From Lingula anatina (lineage: Eukaryota > Brachiopoda > Lingulata > Lingulida > Lingulidae), in assembly GCF_001039355.2 (NCBI RefSeq), contig NW_019773513.1, positions 1,716,460 through 1,780,459 on the forward strand: a stretch of DNA of 64,000 bases, read 5' to 3'. The notes under the pieces were generated by a model that saw only the letters and a program-made list of their open reading frames with translations, had not been told where the DNA came from and ran no database searches. Position numbers and translations under genes: made by a program. Positions 12,681-25,315 of the stretch are shown piece after piece; within the stretch, counting starts at the first letter, position 1, and every line of letters begins with the position of its first letter.

Positions 12681-15600
12681 GTAAGATACATTGATTTGGA
12701 TATAACAAGTATGTATAAAAACTATACAAAGTATGATTATGCAGGTAAACAGGAACAGCTCAATTGTTCATATTGATCGGCTTTTCTGCCGGATTTTTTC
12801 TATTTATAGTGGTTTATGTAAAGTTTTTGTTTTATGTGACATTTATGTGGGAAGTGTTGTTGACAGTAGGGATACTGTTGTCCATGTTAGATATCACAGT
12901 GATTGATTACAGATAGCATGTTATTTACAGTGGCTAAGCTGTTTAAGGCAACTTTATCTGGAATTAAACACACCAATGGACTGAACATTTAAATTCATGA
13001 AAATTTCTGTTTTTTTATTTGAATTCTAATTGTTTTATTTGAATTTCAGTTCAAATGGCAAATGAATTTATATTAAATTTATTAGAAACATTTTTGTGGT
13101 AAAATTTTAAATGTACGAATGAAAACTGTCATTTTAGATTTTGTGTATACATACATTAATGAAATGGGGACATCTGTCATACAGAAACCTTCAAAAGTTT
13201 AGCTGACTGCATTTTCTTGTATTTTAAGTATCTGTTTCAACTCTTAGGTTGGAAAAGCTTAACTGACAATAAGTAATATGTTCTTGTTTTTTTTTTTTTT
13301 TTCGGAAATTGGGATGCTGAAATGGGGTTGAATTCAAATTTGGGCATTTTTCATCAATCAACTACCAATGGAGTATCTGATATAAACTCCCCAAAATACT
13401 GACCCTCCTCAGTCTTGATAACCCCTTTCCCCTATAACCACTCACATCCCCACCTCTCCAATAAGTCATGGAAATCAGTTGGTGATGCTTTTAACTTGGC
13501 TCTTTGAGTTAGTTCCTATGTGAATTGTTTTTTTAAGGATTTTATGTGTATGTCATGATTAAAAGATACTTTAGGTTAGGCCACACTGAATTAATTTTAT
13601 GTATGGCATCCTCAGGAGACCCTGAAAACAGTGCAAGAGGGTGGAAAATAAAATGCTGCGGAAGTAAAAGAAGTCAGAAATGCAAATTGAACCAAAGAAC
13701 ACAGTGTATCAAACAAACAACAGCTATGAGAACACTAAATAACACTAACACTAACTCATGACTGCTCATCTGCTTTATCTCAGTGTATCAAACCAAGTCT
13801 TTCTTCTTGATGAGGATATTAAAGAGTTAGCTCTCGTCTGCGTCATCCCTGTATCGTACAAATAACTAAGAAAACTAAAAAGCCACTTTAAGGCCACCAT
13901 ATACCTCAACTCTACCATTTTTCTTGTTATTGAGAAAAAGAAACGTGTGTGAGTCCCTCTGGATAGGATGTCTTTTTAAGTGTTCTTGTTTTCTCCTCTA
14001 TCTTCATGTGAACTTTAATGCTTAAGTTATTTAAAGACAACGTCATGGATGCCATGTTTGCAAGGCGACAATTTACATGTGCTAAAAAATTTTTTTTGAG
14101 AAGAGGGAAAAATCAATGTGTGCGTGGATGGGCCATCCATCATGTCTTCCATAAAATTAAATCATACTTCGTGTCACTTATTCTGAATTATCAGATATAT
14201 TTTCAATTACTGTTTAAACTGTCATTTGACTTATTCTCTGCCTTATGTCTTAAAATTATTACAGTTTAAATGAATCTTAACATATTTCTGAATGAAGTGT
14301 GAGTTGGTGTTTTGGGCAGTTAGGGAGCCAGAGGCTGCACTTTTTTTTTTTTTTTTTTCTTTTGTCAGCATCCAGATGTTGAGACTTAATATGTAGGAAA
14401 AAATACTATCAAAATATCAAAATTGATGAAAAGTGCCTCAGTGAGGTAATGGAGAAATCCCAAATGAAAGGGAAATTTGAAATTGGTGATCTATTTATGT
14501 GAGGTATTACTTTTATCCATCATCCTAATTGGAAAAGGAAATTTAAGATACACAAATATCAATTGGCATAATGGCTTACAAATTGCAGAAGACTGGGTAT
14601 GGTTGAATATGGGATTAACTTCCTTTAAAATCTAGATACACTTTATGGAGAGAATATGTAGATGTGGCCTTTATCTCTATTCTATTTATTTGTCCTGATA
14701 AATGGGGAAATTGTAATATCTAGCTATATCAGTAGTCGATATATAGCGAAAAAAAAAAACAAAAAACAACTAAAAACATCTTTTTGTTTTCATTTGAAAG
14801 AGGCTCTAGTCAGCAGTTTAATAGACTTTTTTTTATAGTTTATTCTTTAACTTTTCACATTACCTGTATGTAAAGCTAAGTTGTTGATTTAAGTTCACAA
14901 CATTTACATCACTTAAAAAACTTGGCCTTCTTTTACCTACAACTCTTTTCAGATGCAACCTGAGAAACACTCTGCAGCTGCACCCAGTGGAGCCATTATA
15001 CATCTACATTATTGATATAGGCATTAAAAATAAGCTATATGAAAGTGAGGATTTCAAATACTAGTATGCTTGTACTTGCTCATAGGCCTGGTATATTATG
15101 AAACAGTGTGCGTTCTAGATGAAAACATTGATAGTGGCAGCATTCCACACCCTGTAAGAATAAAACAATTTGATTAAATTAAACTATTACACTTTTACAT
15201 CTTTTACAAGCACGTGGCTCTAATATTTATCTCTGGAGTAACTTCGAATTCACAAGTGGGGAAACAAATTGTAATGGCAAATTGGAACCATGCTGAGAAC
15301 TTTCTCATCACCCTCATGGTGTGTTTGAGATGAGCTATTACCTACATAGCCCAGGCTATGCCCACGATATATCTCACGTTATTTGGAGATCCAATTAAAT
15401 TTCTTTCAGTTGACAGAAACCCCCAATGAATAGTCATTACTTCACTTATTGCTCTTGCAATTTGAAGTTTGGTTTATTGAATAACAGGATGTTATTGTGT
15501 TTTATACCATCATTTTGGAGCATGCAAAATGGAAAGTATTGATTTTATATTAAGATGCTCCAGAATTCTAGAAAAATAGTTCTTTTATGCATGTGTCACC

Positions 15601-17335
15601 TGAAATATTTAAGCAGAGACCAATTTTTATGGCATGAGATGCCTATAGTTTTATTTTTGATGGGAATAAGTATTAAATTCATAGCACATAGGAATATGCA
15701 GAAATGACTGTATATGGGTGTTCTGGTATCAGCAAGAACATGATTAATCAAGGAGATAATGACTTCAGACCTGATGTTGTGCGATCACTAGACTGGAATA
15801 ATACACATTTATTCTCAGAGAGATCCATCATTAGTCATAAAAGATTAATGCCATGTAGTTATAAATATTGGAGGGAATAGCATGGAGAATAGACCAGACA
15901 AATAGTTGCGATCATATCCAGATTGCTCAGGCCTTCTTTAAATTACTAACCACAAATTTATTGTTTGGTAGTTGTATATCCTGTTTTCTTTATTCAGATG
16001 CTGTTTTTGAATTAGTTACAAAGAATTGAAGCAAGTTAGCAAGTTGAAAGAGAGTTATCTTTTTGAAATATTTAGTTTTTATTTGTAATAAAAATAAAAA
16101 ACTTGTAAGAAAAAGTTGAGGATATATGGCTGCTTGCATTTTGCCTCTTAAAGACTGAGAAAGTAGAAGATTAATTGTATTCAACAGGAGCAAGTGATCA
16201 CCTTTTATATGAATTTACATTTATGACCATGTGACGTCTATGCTCTGGTGTAAAAATCGAAATTGCCAGTGGGAAGAAAGTCATCCATCTTCCTTGGCAT
16301 GTGGAAATATTAAAGTACACTAGGAGTTGCATTCAGATCGAGATTATTTCAAATCTGCCCAAAAAGTCACAACTTGACTTCTAACAGAAATGGATACTCT
16401 AATTCAGGATTTAAGTAAATAGATAAATAATGCAGATAGGATAATTCAATAAAAGAGGGAAAAGGTTAAGCTATTAGGAGCAGCGAAGAAATTGATATGT
16501 ATGATTCATCTTGTTTGAAATACAGGATTAAAAAGAAAAAAAAATGAGCTTAGTCATACTGTGCATACATAGGCATGTCATTTTGAAGATTTTGGGTGAA
16601 GAATAACTTATAATCTGTTCAGCTCAGTGAGATCACGCCTATTATTGGGCAATATGCTCACTTGAAGACTTATGACAAAAGTATGCACAGTTCCCTTATA
16701 TTACTCTATCCCAACTGTACACCCATCATGGTGATACATAATTTATGGTTGTAGTGCTTACAGGGATTTTTTTTTTTTTTTTGTGTTTCTTCTGTAATTT
16801 ATATATAAACAAAGCCTTATGTCAGTAGTATGCATGTACCCTATTACTTCTAAAGCTAGAATGCTCTCTCTCCCTCTCTCATTTTGGTTGGCGTATTAGT
16901 TATCTTTTTTGCACAAATTTTATTTTTTTCGTGGATTAATTAAAAATCAGTCTTTCAGGGAAAAGCTCATACCAAGTTTAGTAATACATAAATAAATATA
17001 TAAAAAATTACTTAATTTTTTCTGCAGACTTACATCAAACACAGAATGTTGGTTCAACTTTTTAGCCATGTTGATTTAAAAGCTTTTATTCTTATAGTCT
17101 TCCAGCAATTGATTTGATTAGCCAGTGTGAGCTTTTTGGCAGTTTGGTTTAATGGTGCATTTTGGAGCTGCTAAAATTCATTCCAGGCTGTTATGGCTAA
17201 AAGGTGTTAGAATAATACTATGGGGCACCGAGAGCTACCCAAGTTGTGAACAAAAAATTTAGTAAAGGGAGGGGGGGGGGGGTGATACTTTCTGGCTGTC
17301 AATATTGTCTTTTAGATGGGATACTTTGGTGCCAA

Positions 17336-17490
17336 CCACCAGGTTAAGGGTCTTCCGGAAGAGGGTTAGTATTTTTAAGTTTACAGTAACTGGCATGTTA
17401 TTTTTTCTGTCAAAAGACAGCCAGAAATGGAAGTGGATCAACAAAGATAATTTGGAAGATTGTCTGAAAAATATCTGGATCCACCTCAGA
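17336..17490. mobile_element. Diverged copy of the CAGGGGCGGAT MITE
   Basis: Shares GGGTCTTCCGGAAGA, TTTTTCTGTC, GGATCAACAAAGATAATTTG and the right-end CTGGATCC with the element at 24.9-25.1 kb, same orientation. The terminal repeats are eroded (CCACCTC instead of CCGCCCC). A G-run (17271-17282) lies just upstream. Confidence 0.6.
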
Positions 17491-18827
17491 AAGTGGTAAT
17501 ATATACATATGTATGAAGGGTATTCTTTTATTCTATTTACCAAGAAATAGCCATCATGAGTCTACGTATTCTTGACATGGCCAATACATTAACTTGGATA
17601 AACAGCAAAATGCAAGAAGTTAAGTTGTGAAAGGGAGACACCTCCTCACCCCCTACCATAAAGTAATTGGGTGGTAGGACCTTTCAAAGTGTACCAGTAC
17701 TCACTGTATGGCTGAAGCATGCCACTGGAAGTGGAAAAAGGTCTATAGACAATATGGTAATGTGTAAAGCTTTTAAGCAAAGTGAAAACTTGTGTAATTC
17801 CAATTTGAATGCTGTTTTGAAAAAAGAAGCATGGTCATGAATTTGATTATGGTAACACAACGGTGTAGTTACTGTACGTTTGCAGAGATCAACAGCTACT
17901 GTCTGACTTATCTCTATATTTGTTTCTCTGGCTGGGAGGGGTGGTGTCTCCTAAGACAACATGGACAAGCCAGCTATCAGTGTGACAAACTTTCTCCGAT
18001 AACACTGCAAACCATTTTCCCCTTTATATATGTATCATGCGTGAGATGAAGTACAGAAAAATATATCAAAACCATTCCTACAGACAGAGATACTGAACTC
18101 AAGCAAGACACATGTACTAGTAGAGACTTTTAACACAATTAAACTGAGACTAATTTTAACTTTAACTAGGAGCTAAAGCTATTAAATGAAGTTACTCAAT
18201 CCTTTTTTAGCTGAAAACTTCCTGTAAAACTTGATTATAGTGCTTTTTAGTGAATAACATACATTAATTACACATCCAGGTAATATCATTACAACTGAGA
18301 CATCTTAACAATCTTAACTAAGTTTTGACTCAATCCGATTACAAATAGCAATTTTCTAAAATGTAATTTGGCCATGAAGTCACCTCTTTGACAATGGTAA
18401 CATTTCACTTTGTTGAGACAAATAGTATACTATTTGGTGAATAGCTGGTAATTAGATAAGGAAGAAGCTGCATGCATATGTTCCCTAAAAATCATCAAAA
18501 TAATTCGGGATGATTTACGTTATTGTACAGAAAGATGAGAGGAAAACAAAAGCAAAAATGTTGAATTAACCTTTAAACCACAATGAGCGATGGACCACTT
18601 TCTGGATAGTAGCTTATTGTTGAATGTTGACTAAGTGCCCATTCAAAACATTGTAAAGGCGGGGAGACCATCAGCATATTAGTCGGCTCTTCTTTCATGT
18701 AGGGTCTGCCATATTTGATCCGTGGATCAGAAGATCCTCAGATCTTCTATTCTGGATGGGTTCTAAGTAAAAACTACCCATCACAACCATCCCAGCTGTC
18801 TATTCAGGGCTAATTCCTAGCACTGTG

Positions 18828-18960
18828 CAAGTCCGTGGCCAGCAGTTTTAAAAAGGGGTGGGTCTTTTTTTGTGGAAAAATGGACCCTTTACCTCCTTAT
18901 GATCGACCCAACTTGAAAAATGAAATAGAACATTTCTGGCCAAAAGGGCAGTTCTAGAAG
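18828..18960. mobile_element. Truncated relative of the 8.8-kb MITE
   Basis: Starts CAAGTCCGTGGCCAGCAGTT, corresponding to the left terminus of the element at 8822. It follows it through the AAAAGGGG, TGGACC and CCAAAAGGG landmarks, then loses similarity before the right inverted repeat. Confidence 0.55.
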
Positions 18961-19568
18961 TTTATCAAGTTACTTGTAGTGTTTTTGTGGTGTAACTTAA
19001 AATCTAGATATAAGACATGATAAGACAAAAATTTATTGAGGTCTAACAAAAACAATTGTGTTTGTAGCACAGTGAAACATAAACAGTTATGCTTTTGATT
19101 AAGCTTCTTTTTTTATTCTTTCTGTCTTTGGTAAAGAAGCACATAATTATATTTTGTGAGTGATCTTTAATCTGTGAATATGTTTTATTTTCCCATTTCA
19201 ACAAAAAAGGCCTTTTTTTTTTTTACATAAGTGGCTCTAATCATTTCAACAGTTCACTTACATCTTACATCACCGCATGCAGCAAAATTTGGGAAATATA
19301 TTTATCAATTTATAGCCATTACAAAAGTGCACTTTCTCTAATTGAATTTGAAAAATGTGGTGATTTATAGAAGCCATTTGTGTATTGCTCAGAAACATTG
19401 TCTCTAAAGCACTTCAGGGGATATTTCATACATGAGTGCAGTGAACTCATTGTTCTTAATTGTCATGTTTTTATATTTAAACCCTTAACCTAAATACTTA
19501 TATTTTTGCTCTGAATCTTATTGATAGTTCACCCTTAATTGTATAACACCTGCTCAAACGTACATGCA

Positions 19569-19578
19569 CCCCCCCCCC

Positions 19579-19624
<46 letters not shown>
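19569..19624. repeat. Poly-C followed by (AC)22 microsatellite
   Basis: An 11-base C run (19569-19579) and, after one T, 44 bases of perfect AC dinucleotides. Confidence 0.97.
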
Positions 19625-19626
<2 letters not shown>

Positions 19627-19972
19627 TACTGTGTGTTAGAATAAAGCAGTTGTGATTGTGGTAGTGTTAAAAGTAGAAGTAACCTGTGTTGCTGTGACTG
19701 CATTTGTTGAGACTGTGTGAACACCCAAACACATTTGAAGAAAAGAAACAGCAAACACAGTACATTCACAGACATATAATATGTATCTTGGAACAAAGTC
19801 ATATTGGTTGGTTTCCTAATCTCCTACATTGTTAACAAAGTGCCTATATAATTTTCTTGTTTTATTGTGTATTTTGCACATATTATGGAGTAGAAAACAT
19901 CTGTGGATCACATTGAATCTCTCTTTAAGTATCTTGTCCTTGCAGGACGTTGACTGGCATGGACCTCCACAA

Positions 19973-20140
19973 CTCCCTTTTCTTAGATGATCTCAGAATT
20001 GTTATACTGGACACATCCATTTTAAATTGAAAATTCTAAGAATCAATTATTTACAGCTCCCTTTCTGTAGATGATCTCAAAATGGTTATACTGGACACAT
20101 CCATTTAAAATTTAAAATTCTAAGAGTCAATTATTTACTC
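19973..20140 (+). repeat. Two-copy 84-bp tandem duplication
   Basis: CTCCCTTT...TAGATGATCTCA...GTTATACTGGACACATCCAT...CAATTATTTAC occurs at 19973-20056 and again at 20057-20140 with a handful of differences. Non-coding. Confidence 0.9.
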
Positions 20141-20667
20141 TAAGAGAAGTGTTTAATCAGCAATGCATTAGGTCAATAAAGATATTGCAGCGTGCATCTA
20201 AAGGTTTCTATTTTAATCTCAGAAGAGCATGTTTATGTGTAGACATCACAGACCATTCATGCTTTTAAAAGAAATTGTGCTCTGTTTGAAATGTTGCTCA
20301 TTTATCAAGTGTATTGATTTGCTAAAACAGTGGTAGTTCAGGCTGTGAAGAGGACGCAGGCATTCAGTTACACGTGAAATTGAGAGGTTGCAATCTTTTT
20401 GCATGTTGTACAGGTGGTAAATATATTAATGACTTCTTTTGTAATTATCACAGTGCCTGGTAGACCAAATTGGTCAGATGTGGGATTAATAAAAATTAAG
20501 CATTGCAAGAAACCAACATTTGTTCTAAGTGGACTTTGTTGCGCTGAGGCTGATTGAGATAGAGATAACATTGTGAAGAGGTCAAGGGTTTCATTTGATC
20601 TTTAAAAAAAGATAGAGAGTGCATTCATGGAAAATTGATCTAAACGATATTATGAGAAAATAGTGTG

Positions 20668-20862
20668 TTAGAGCAGTTGATCAGCCAGAGCAAGCAAGCA
20701 CTGTTGGTACTCTTCATACTGGGGAGCAGATGAGATTATCCTGTTGATCTTTTTTCTCCCCAAGTACCTCTCCTGACGAAGAGGGCATCGTTCCATGCTG
20801 AAGTTCGGGGGCCCATGTGCTTTAGAGGCTTGAAGATAGCCAAAGACTGCTGACATAATCAA
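20668..20862 (-). pseudogene. Coding-like fragment on the minus strand, function unknown
   Basis: A minus-strand open frame of 64 codons ending in TAA. The last ~45 residues (MERCPLRQERYLGRKK, then INRIISSAPQYEEYQQCLLA and LADQLL) look like real protein: balanced composition, a basic patch and an amphipathic helix, encoded by sequence that is GC-richer than its surroundings. AG dinucleotides just upstream on the minus strand could be acceptors. I do not recognise the family and see no partner exons. It may be a terminal exon of an antisense gene, a retroposed fragment, or chance. Confidence 0.25.
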
Positions 20863-21118
20863 TAGGTCAGTTTGCTAATTTGGAAGATCATTGTTATTCC
20901 CTCCAGGCCCCAAGCTGCCTTTGATGAACATAGCAAGGTTCTCATTGGCTGTGAACTTCAATCCTAGAACCTAGTTTGATTACTAGCTCTGGTTTGTTCA
21001 ATAAGTTTATTACACTGAAATGTGAAACTGGCATTTGAGGTTTAAAAAAGATTGTGGCCACACAGTAAGAACAGGGAATATTGTGTATGGTGGTCAACTT
21101 ATTACATTAGTTGCTGAG

Positions 21119-21235
21119 TGATTCCATTGGCGCCCAAACCGAAGGAGAACCGTATTGTTCAACAAGAGGAGATCTTAAGGATGTATACCAATCTGAGAGC
21201 ATGGATGACTGCCCGGTTAATCCCAGAAAAAGAGG
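21119..21235 (+). CDS. Candidate 39-codon cassette exon, phase 1-1
   Basis: An open block directly after an AG (gttgctgag) and ending at G|GTAATT. It reads (x)TG-IPLAPKPKENRIVQQEEIL, then RMYTNLRAWMTARLIPEKE plus one base. An in-frame TGA sits immediately upstream of the AG, so the open frame starts exactly where an acceptor would place it. The block is 117 nt, symmetric in phase 1, and could be inserted between the 12635 exon and the conserved KChIP exon without a frame change. It is GC-richer than its surroundings and has several CpGs. The pyrimidine tract is poor and the sequence is not recognised. Confidence 0.35.
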
Positions 21236-23279
21236 GTAATTATGTATTATTCAATTGTATAGGTGCTGTAATTACTAATAAGATTAATGTTAAGCTTAGG
21301 TTGTTCAGTGAGGGAAAATAATTTAATCTTGTGGTTTAAAAAAGGGGGCATGACTTGAACATCATTGTGCTGGAAAGTGGGGTTGTCAGTTTATCGTGTA
21401 TTATTTTCATTTTTTTTTACAGACATTGCCTTGTCACTTTTATTGATTGTACATCAAATTTGATGCAAATGTCATGTAAATTGCTTTTGTGTGACAGTAA
21501 GTTTCTCTGGTACCTCATTGTCAACTTAGTACGTGAAGATCTGAATTATTAAGAAGACTTGTTGTTAAAACAAAACCTCACAGTCAAAAAAAAAATGTTA
21601 AAAACATTCAATCAAATCTTTTTTGTTAGCTTTATGAAACAAGATTGTAACCAAAACATGAAAAGGTGTTTTTGAATAAAACATAGATTTTTTCCTATTG
21701 ACGGTGGCATTACTAGGAAGCTGGATACTATGGGAGCGAAGGATATTAGATTATTCGAAGCTTTCCAGTGTATGGACCTAGTGATAGATGAGATGTGCTA
21801 TGTCCGTGTAAAGCAAATGCATTTCCTCCAATTAGGTGGAGAGAAGATTGAATTACTTGTCAGCGGAAGTGGCAATTTTGAGCATCAATTGTCACAAGAA
21901 ACACCCTGTATCTACTCAGTACAATATCCCTATGCTACCAGGGACTGGCCAGCCTCTTATTCTTTTTAAGTGATTTTTTCTTTGAAAATATTTTTTCTTC
22001 ATTGAAAGTAAAAGTCAGAGGTTGTCTGTTTTGTGATTTCACATTTCAGTTGATGTGCTCTTTTCTAGTGATGGTCTGATTCCTGCTTTTGGAGTCAAAT
22101 ATTTAATGTTAGCCAACTCTCAATGATTTTGCTGAATGACGCATTCTGATGTTCAAACATCCATGATCAACTTTGTAGTTTTTATTTGCACAACTGTCAG
22201 AAAATTCAGTAGGGTACTTTCCTCAGTTGTGAGCTGTGAGTGTTCAGCAGTCTCCCAGGATTCACGTACATTGTTTTTCTGGTCCTAGGCTACAGTTATT
22301 GTAATTTTGTGTCAAGATTCCATTACCACTGAGTGAAAGTCAACAGTTTTATAATGGTTGGTGTGTACTAACTGTAATGATTATGGATGTCTTATATATT
22401 CTTTGCCAAATGGCTTTTAAGTGTTCTTAATTCACTTTAGCTGTATACATTTTGTATTAGTAGCAGAGAACCGCATTTTGGAACTTATTTGGAATTCCAA
22501 AGATAATGCATACATTGTGTATGTGATATATAAATAAAAAATGATGCAAAGCTGTATAAATTTGATGATTTTATATGTTTATCCAAACTCTTGTTGCAGG
22601 TTTACATAAACTGGTTCCTGCAATATGCCACATTTGCGTAGCAAAATACGAATATAATTTTTTTAATTTGCAGCAACAGATTGTAGCAGACCATTATTTT
22701 GCTGAGGGATCGGTGAAACCAAAAGCGCATTGTGAGCCACATAATTTGATTTTTTTTTTCAAACATTGCTGTGTAGTATTTTGTAGATGACATCCAATGG
22801 GTTCTGGAGATTTCAACCAATTAAAAGTGAAGTGAAACTATTGAGTAAAAACCATTCAGTTGTTGAATTTTTACCTGCATGGCATGATGGTTTTAAGTTA
22901 GCCACTTTGTCTTTCATCTTATATCTGTTGAAGGGCTATAACTCTGGCCAAAGACTCTTGTTTGGATGGTTTTAATGTACAATTGTTCTAGTAATTAAGT
23001 TAAAATGGATAATATATCTTCAGGTATTATCTAGAGCAAAGTGCCATGGAAGAAACATATCAATGAAGGAGATTCATGCTGACAGCCAGATCCTTTTACC
23101 AGTGCTATACATTTATTATAGAGCACCATTAAATATAATTTAGTAGAAATCTGCCCTACTGAGGGTAAGCCAGATTGCTAGTCGAAAATCTTATTTGTAA
23201 GGTAATGGTACCTTTATGTTCCATTAGTGGATGGTCTAAAGTAGAAAGCCTTTCAAGCAATGCTGAAAACATTTTTCAT
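21236..23279. other. Non-coding, no gene seen
   Basis: Includes an ATG frame at 21730 (MGAKDIRLFEAFQ) that I do not accept as an exon. Otherwise AT-rich intron-like sequence. Confidence 0.55.
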
Positions 23280-23615
23280 TTAAAGGGATAATAACTCTTC
23301 GTGCGATATCTATATTTCACAATAAAAACATTGTGAACAACTCATAGAAATATAATATATTTTGTTTTACCACAAAAACGGCAGTTATATATATTATTCT
23401 GATATCTGAGCTTGTCTTCAGATCACGTGACCTCCATTGATAGCTGTACTCTGTTATAATCTCTTAAGAGATTTTAACAAAAAATCTTACTTTTTAGAAA
23501 AAAAACAGGGACTAACTTTGAATGTAAAAATGGATTCATTAACCATTGGTAAGTATGGGAAAATTGTTGTTCACTCTAGGAAAATTCCCAAAACGAAGAG
23601 TTATTATCCCTTTAA
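23280..23615 (+). mobile_element. TTAA-flanked MITE, copy A
   Basis: A 336-bp element with TTAA at both ends (23280-23283 and 23612-23615) and terminal inverted repeats AGGGATAATAACTCTTCG / CGAAGAGTTATTATCCCT. TTAA duplication is typical of piggyBac-type transposition. An internal palindrome, AATCTCTTAAGAGATT, sits near the middle. A second copy in reverse orientation lies ~600 bp downstream. Confidence 0.75.
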
Positions 23616-24212
23616 GCTGTTTCAGCTTTAGAGCCAATCTAAAAAAAGAATTGGGCTAAAATAAGCAATATGTGTTTTGTAAATTGGGGTTTTGACTGAA
23701 GCTATGTGTTAATTGTTTTGAAATTTATGTACTGATTCAGAACAAAATATCTTGTCCACCAGAATTTGCCAGCTTAAGTTACTGCGCTCTTTCCTTTTCC
23801 TGACCAGACTCACTTTTTTACATTACCCTGGCTAAAAAGTTGTAACTCAGTAGGGTCTTTTCATCAATCATTTAAAAGAGAATCATTCATGAGCCAGGGT
23901 ATGAAATTTAAATCTCATGTTGCATCCAATTCCTCAACTACAGCATTAGCAGGAATGATGGAGAAGTTTGATTCAATGAGTCAGCTGAGCTTTCAGCTCT
24001 GTTTGGTTGTCACTCTCTCAATTTGACTTTTGGAAGATGGAGTAATTATCTGTCAGTGCTGTTTTATTCAAAAAAGGTTTGAGATGTGCGTTAAATTTAA
24101 GAATTGTCTGAGAGAATCAATAATAATGGTGCAAAATTTCCATGCATTCTTGATTTTAGACTTGATTTTTTAGATTTAAGGTAATGGTAAGATAAGCACA
24201 ACTATGTTTTTT

Positions 24213-24556
24213 TTAAGGGATAATAACTCTTCGTTTCGGCCAAAAAATGAATTTTCCTGGAGTAAACAGCAATTTTCCCATACTTACCAATGGTTAATGA
24301 ATCCATTTTTACATTCAAAATTAGTCCCTGGTTTTTTTCTAAAAAGTTTGGTTTTTTGTTAAAATCTCTTAAGAGATTTTAACAGAGTATGGCCATCAAT
24401 GGAGGTCACGTGGTCTAAAGACAAGCTCAGATATCAGAATTATAGCTATAACTGCCGTTTTTGTGGTAAAACAGAATATATTATATTTCTATGAGTTATT
24501 CACAATGTTTTTATTGTGAAATATAGATCTCATACGAAGAGTTATGATTCCTTTAA
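24213..24556 (-). mobile_element. TTAA-flanked MITE, copy B (inverted)
   Basis: Reverse-orientation copy of the element at 23280-23615: the CGTTTTTGTGGTAAAACAGA-side, the AATCTCTTAAGAGATT palindrome and the CTTACCAATGGTTAATGAAT segment are all recognisable in inverse order. TTAA occurs at 24213-24216 and 24553-24556. The right terminus is slightly eroded (GTTATGATTCCT). Confidence 0.75.
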
Positions 24557-24930
24557 GGGAATAGACAAAAGATAAAAAAATATATATAATCAAGTCTGTT
24601 TTTGGGAAAAATCAAATCAAGAGATAAGGTCACATGAAAATGATACTTAAATAGATTTAAAGGTGTTATGACAATCTAAGGATTTGTTCAAGAGGTATAA
24701 ATTTGGATCTGAGATGATATCTTTGGTCAAAATTGGGAAAAGGAGCTTAATTGTTTGTGAAAGCTGCAAGTTAAATTGCTTTTCTCTATATTCAAGGGAA
24801 CATTTATCAGTCAAAGACAGAACAGGATATTGGTTGTTCTGTCAGACAATGAGATGAGTGTAAAGGCTGTTCCATAACACATGGGGGGTTGTCCTGTACA
24901 ATCACACAGGTGTTTATGTTGAGGCCTGCA

Positions 24931-25106
24931 TAACCAGGGGCGGATTTAGGCCGTCTTCTGGGTCTTCCGGAAGACGGTCAGATTTTCAAGTTTACATTGA
25001 CGGGTATCTAACTTTTTCTGTCGGAAGACGGTCAAAAATGAGGATGGATCAACAAAGATAATTTGGAAGACTGTCAGAAAATATCTCTGGATCCGCCCCT
25101 GATAAC
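24931..25106. mobile_element. MITE with CAGGGGCGGAT termini and ATAAC target duplication
   Basis: Perfect terminal inverted repeats AGGGGCGGAT (24936-24945) and ATCCGCCCCT (25091-25100), extended by a flanking C/G pair, with ATAAC on both outer sides. The interior contains an internal palindrome family around TCTTCCGGAAGA and CGGAAGACGGTC. A diverged copy is at about 17336-17490. Confidence 0.7.
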
Positions 25107-25315
25107 TGTAGTGTATAATCCATCGACTTCTTTTTTATAAGTATGGCACAACTGCAACTTCTTCTATGAAAATCATTAAAAAAAGTAATCATACGTTGCT
25201 CATATCTCTACAGGTGCTTGGAGGGAATATGGTGGCAACAAGTTTTATGCTGTAAAAGAATTAAGTGTGAATTAAATGATCCCACAGGAAGTGGCATAAT
25301 GGGAAACATGGAAAA

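Larger units (their letters stand above)
12681..20667. other. Non-coding, probable first intron
   Basis: If the 12635 exon is real this is intron. It contains T-runs (13288-13302, 14341-14359, 16767-16782), two MITE remnants, the AC microsatellite and the 84-bp duplication. No exon recognised. Confidence 0.6.

Noticed and set aside
21730-21835. ATG frame starting MGAKDIRLFEAFQ as an alternative myristoylated KChIP N-terminus ending in phase 1
   Set aside because: The donor (TTAG|GTGGAG) is poor, the frame continues without a coding signature, and glycine at position 2 alone is not enough.
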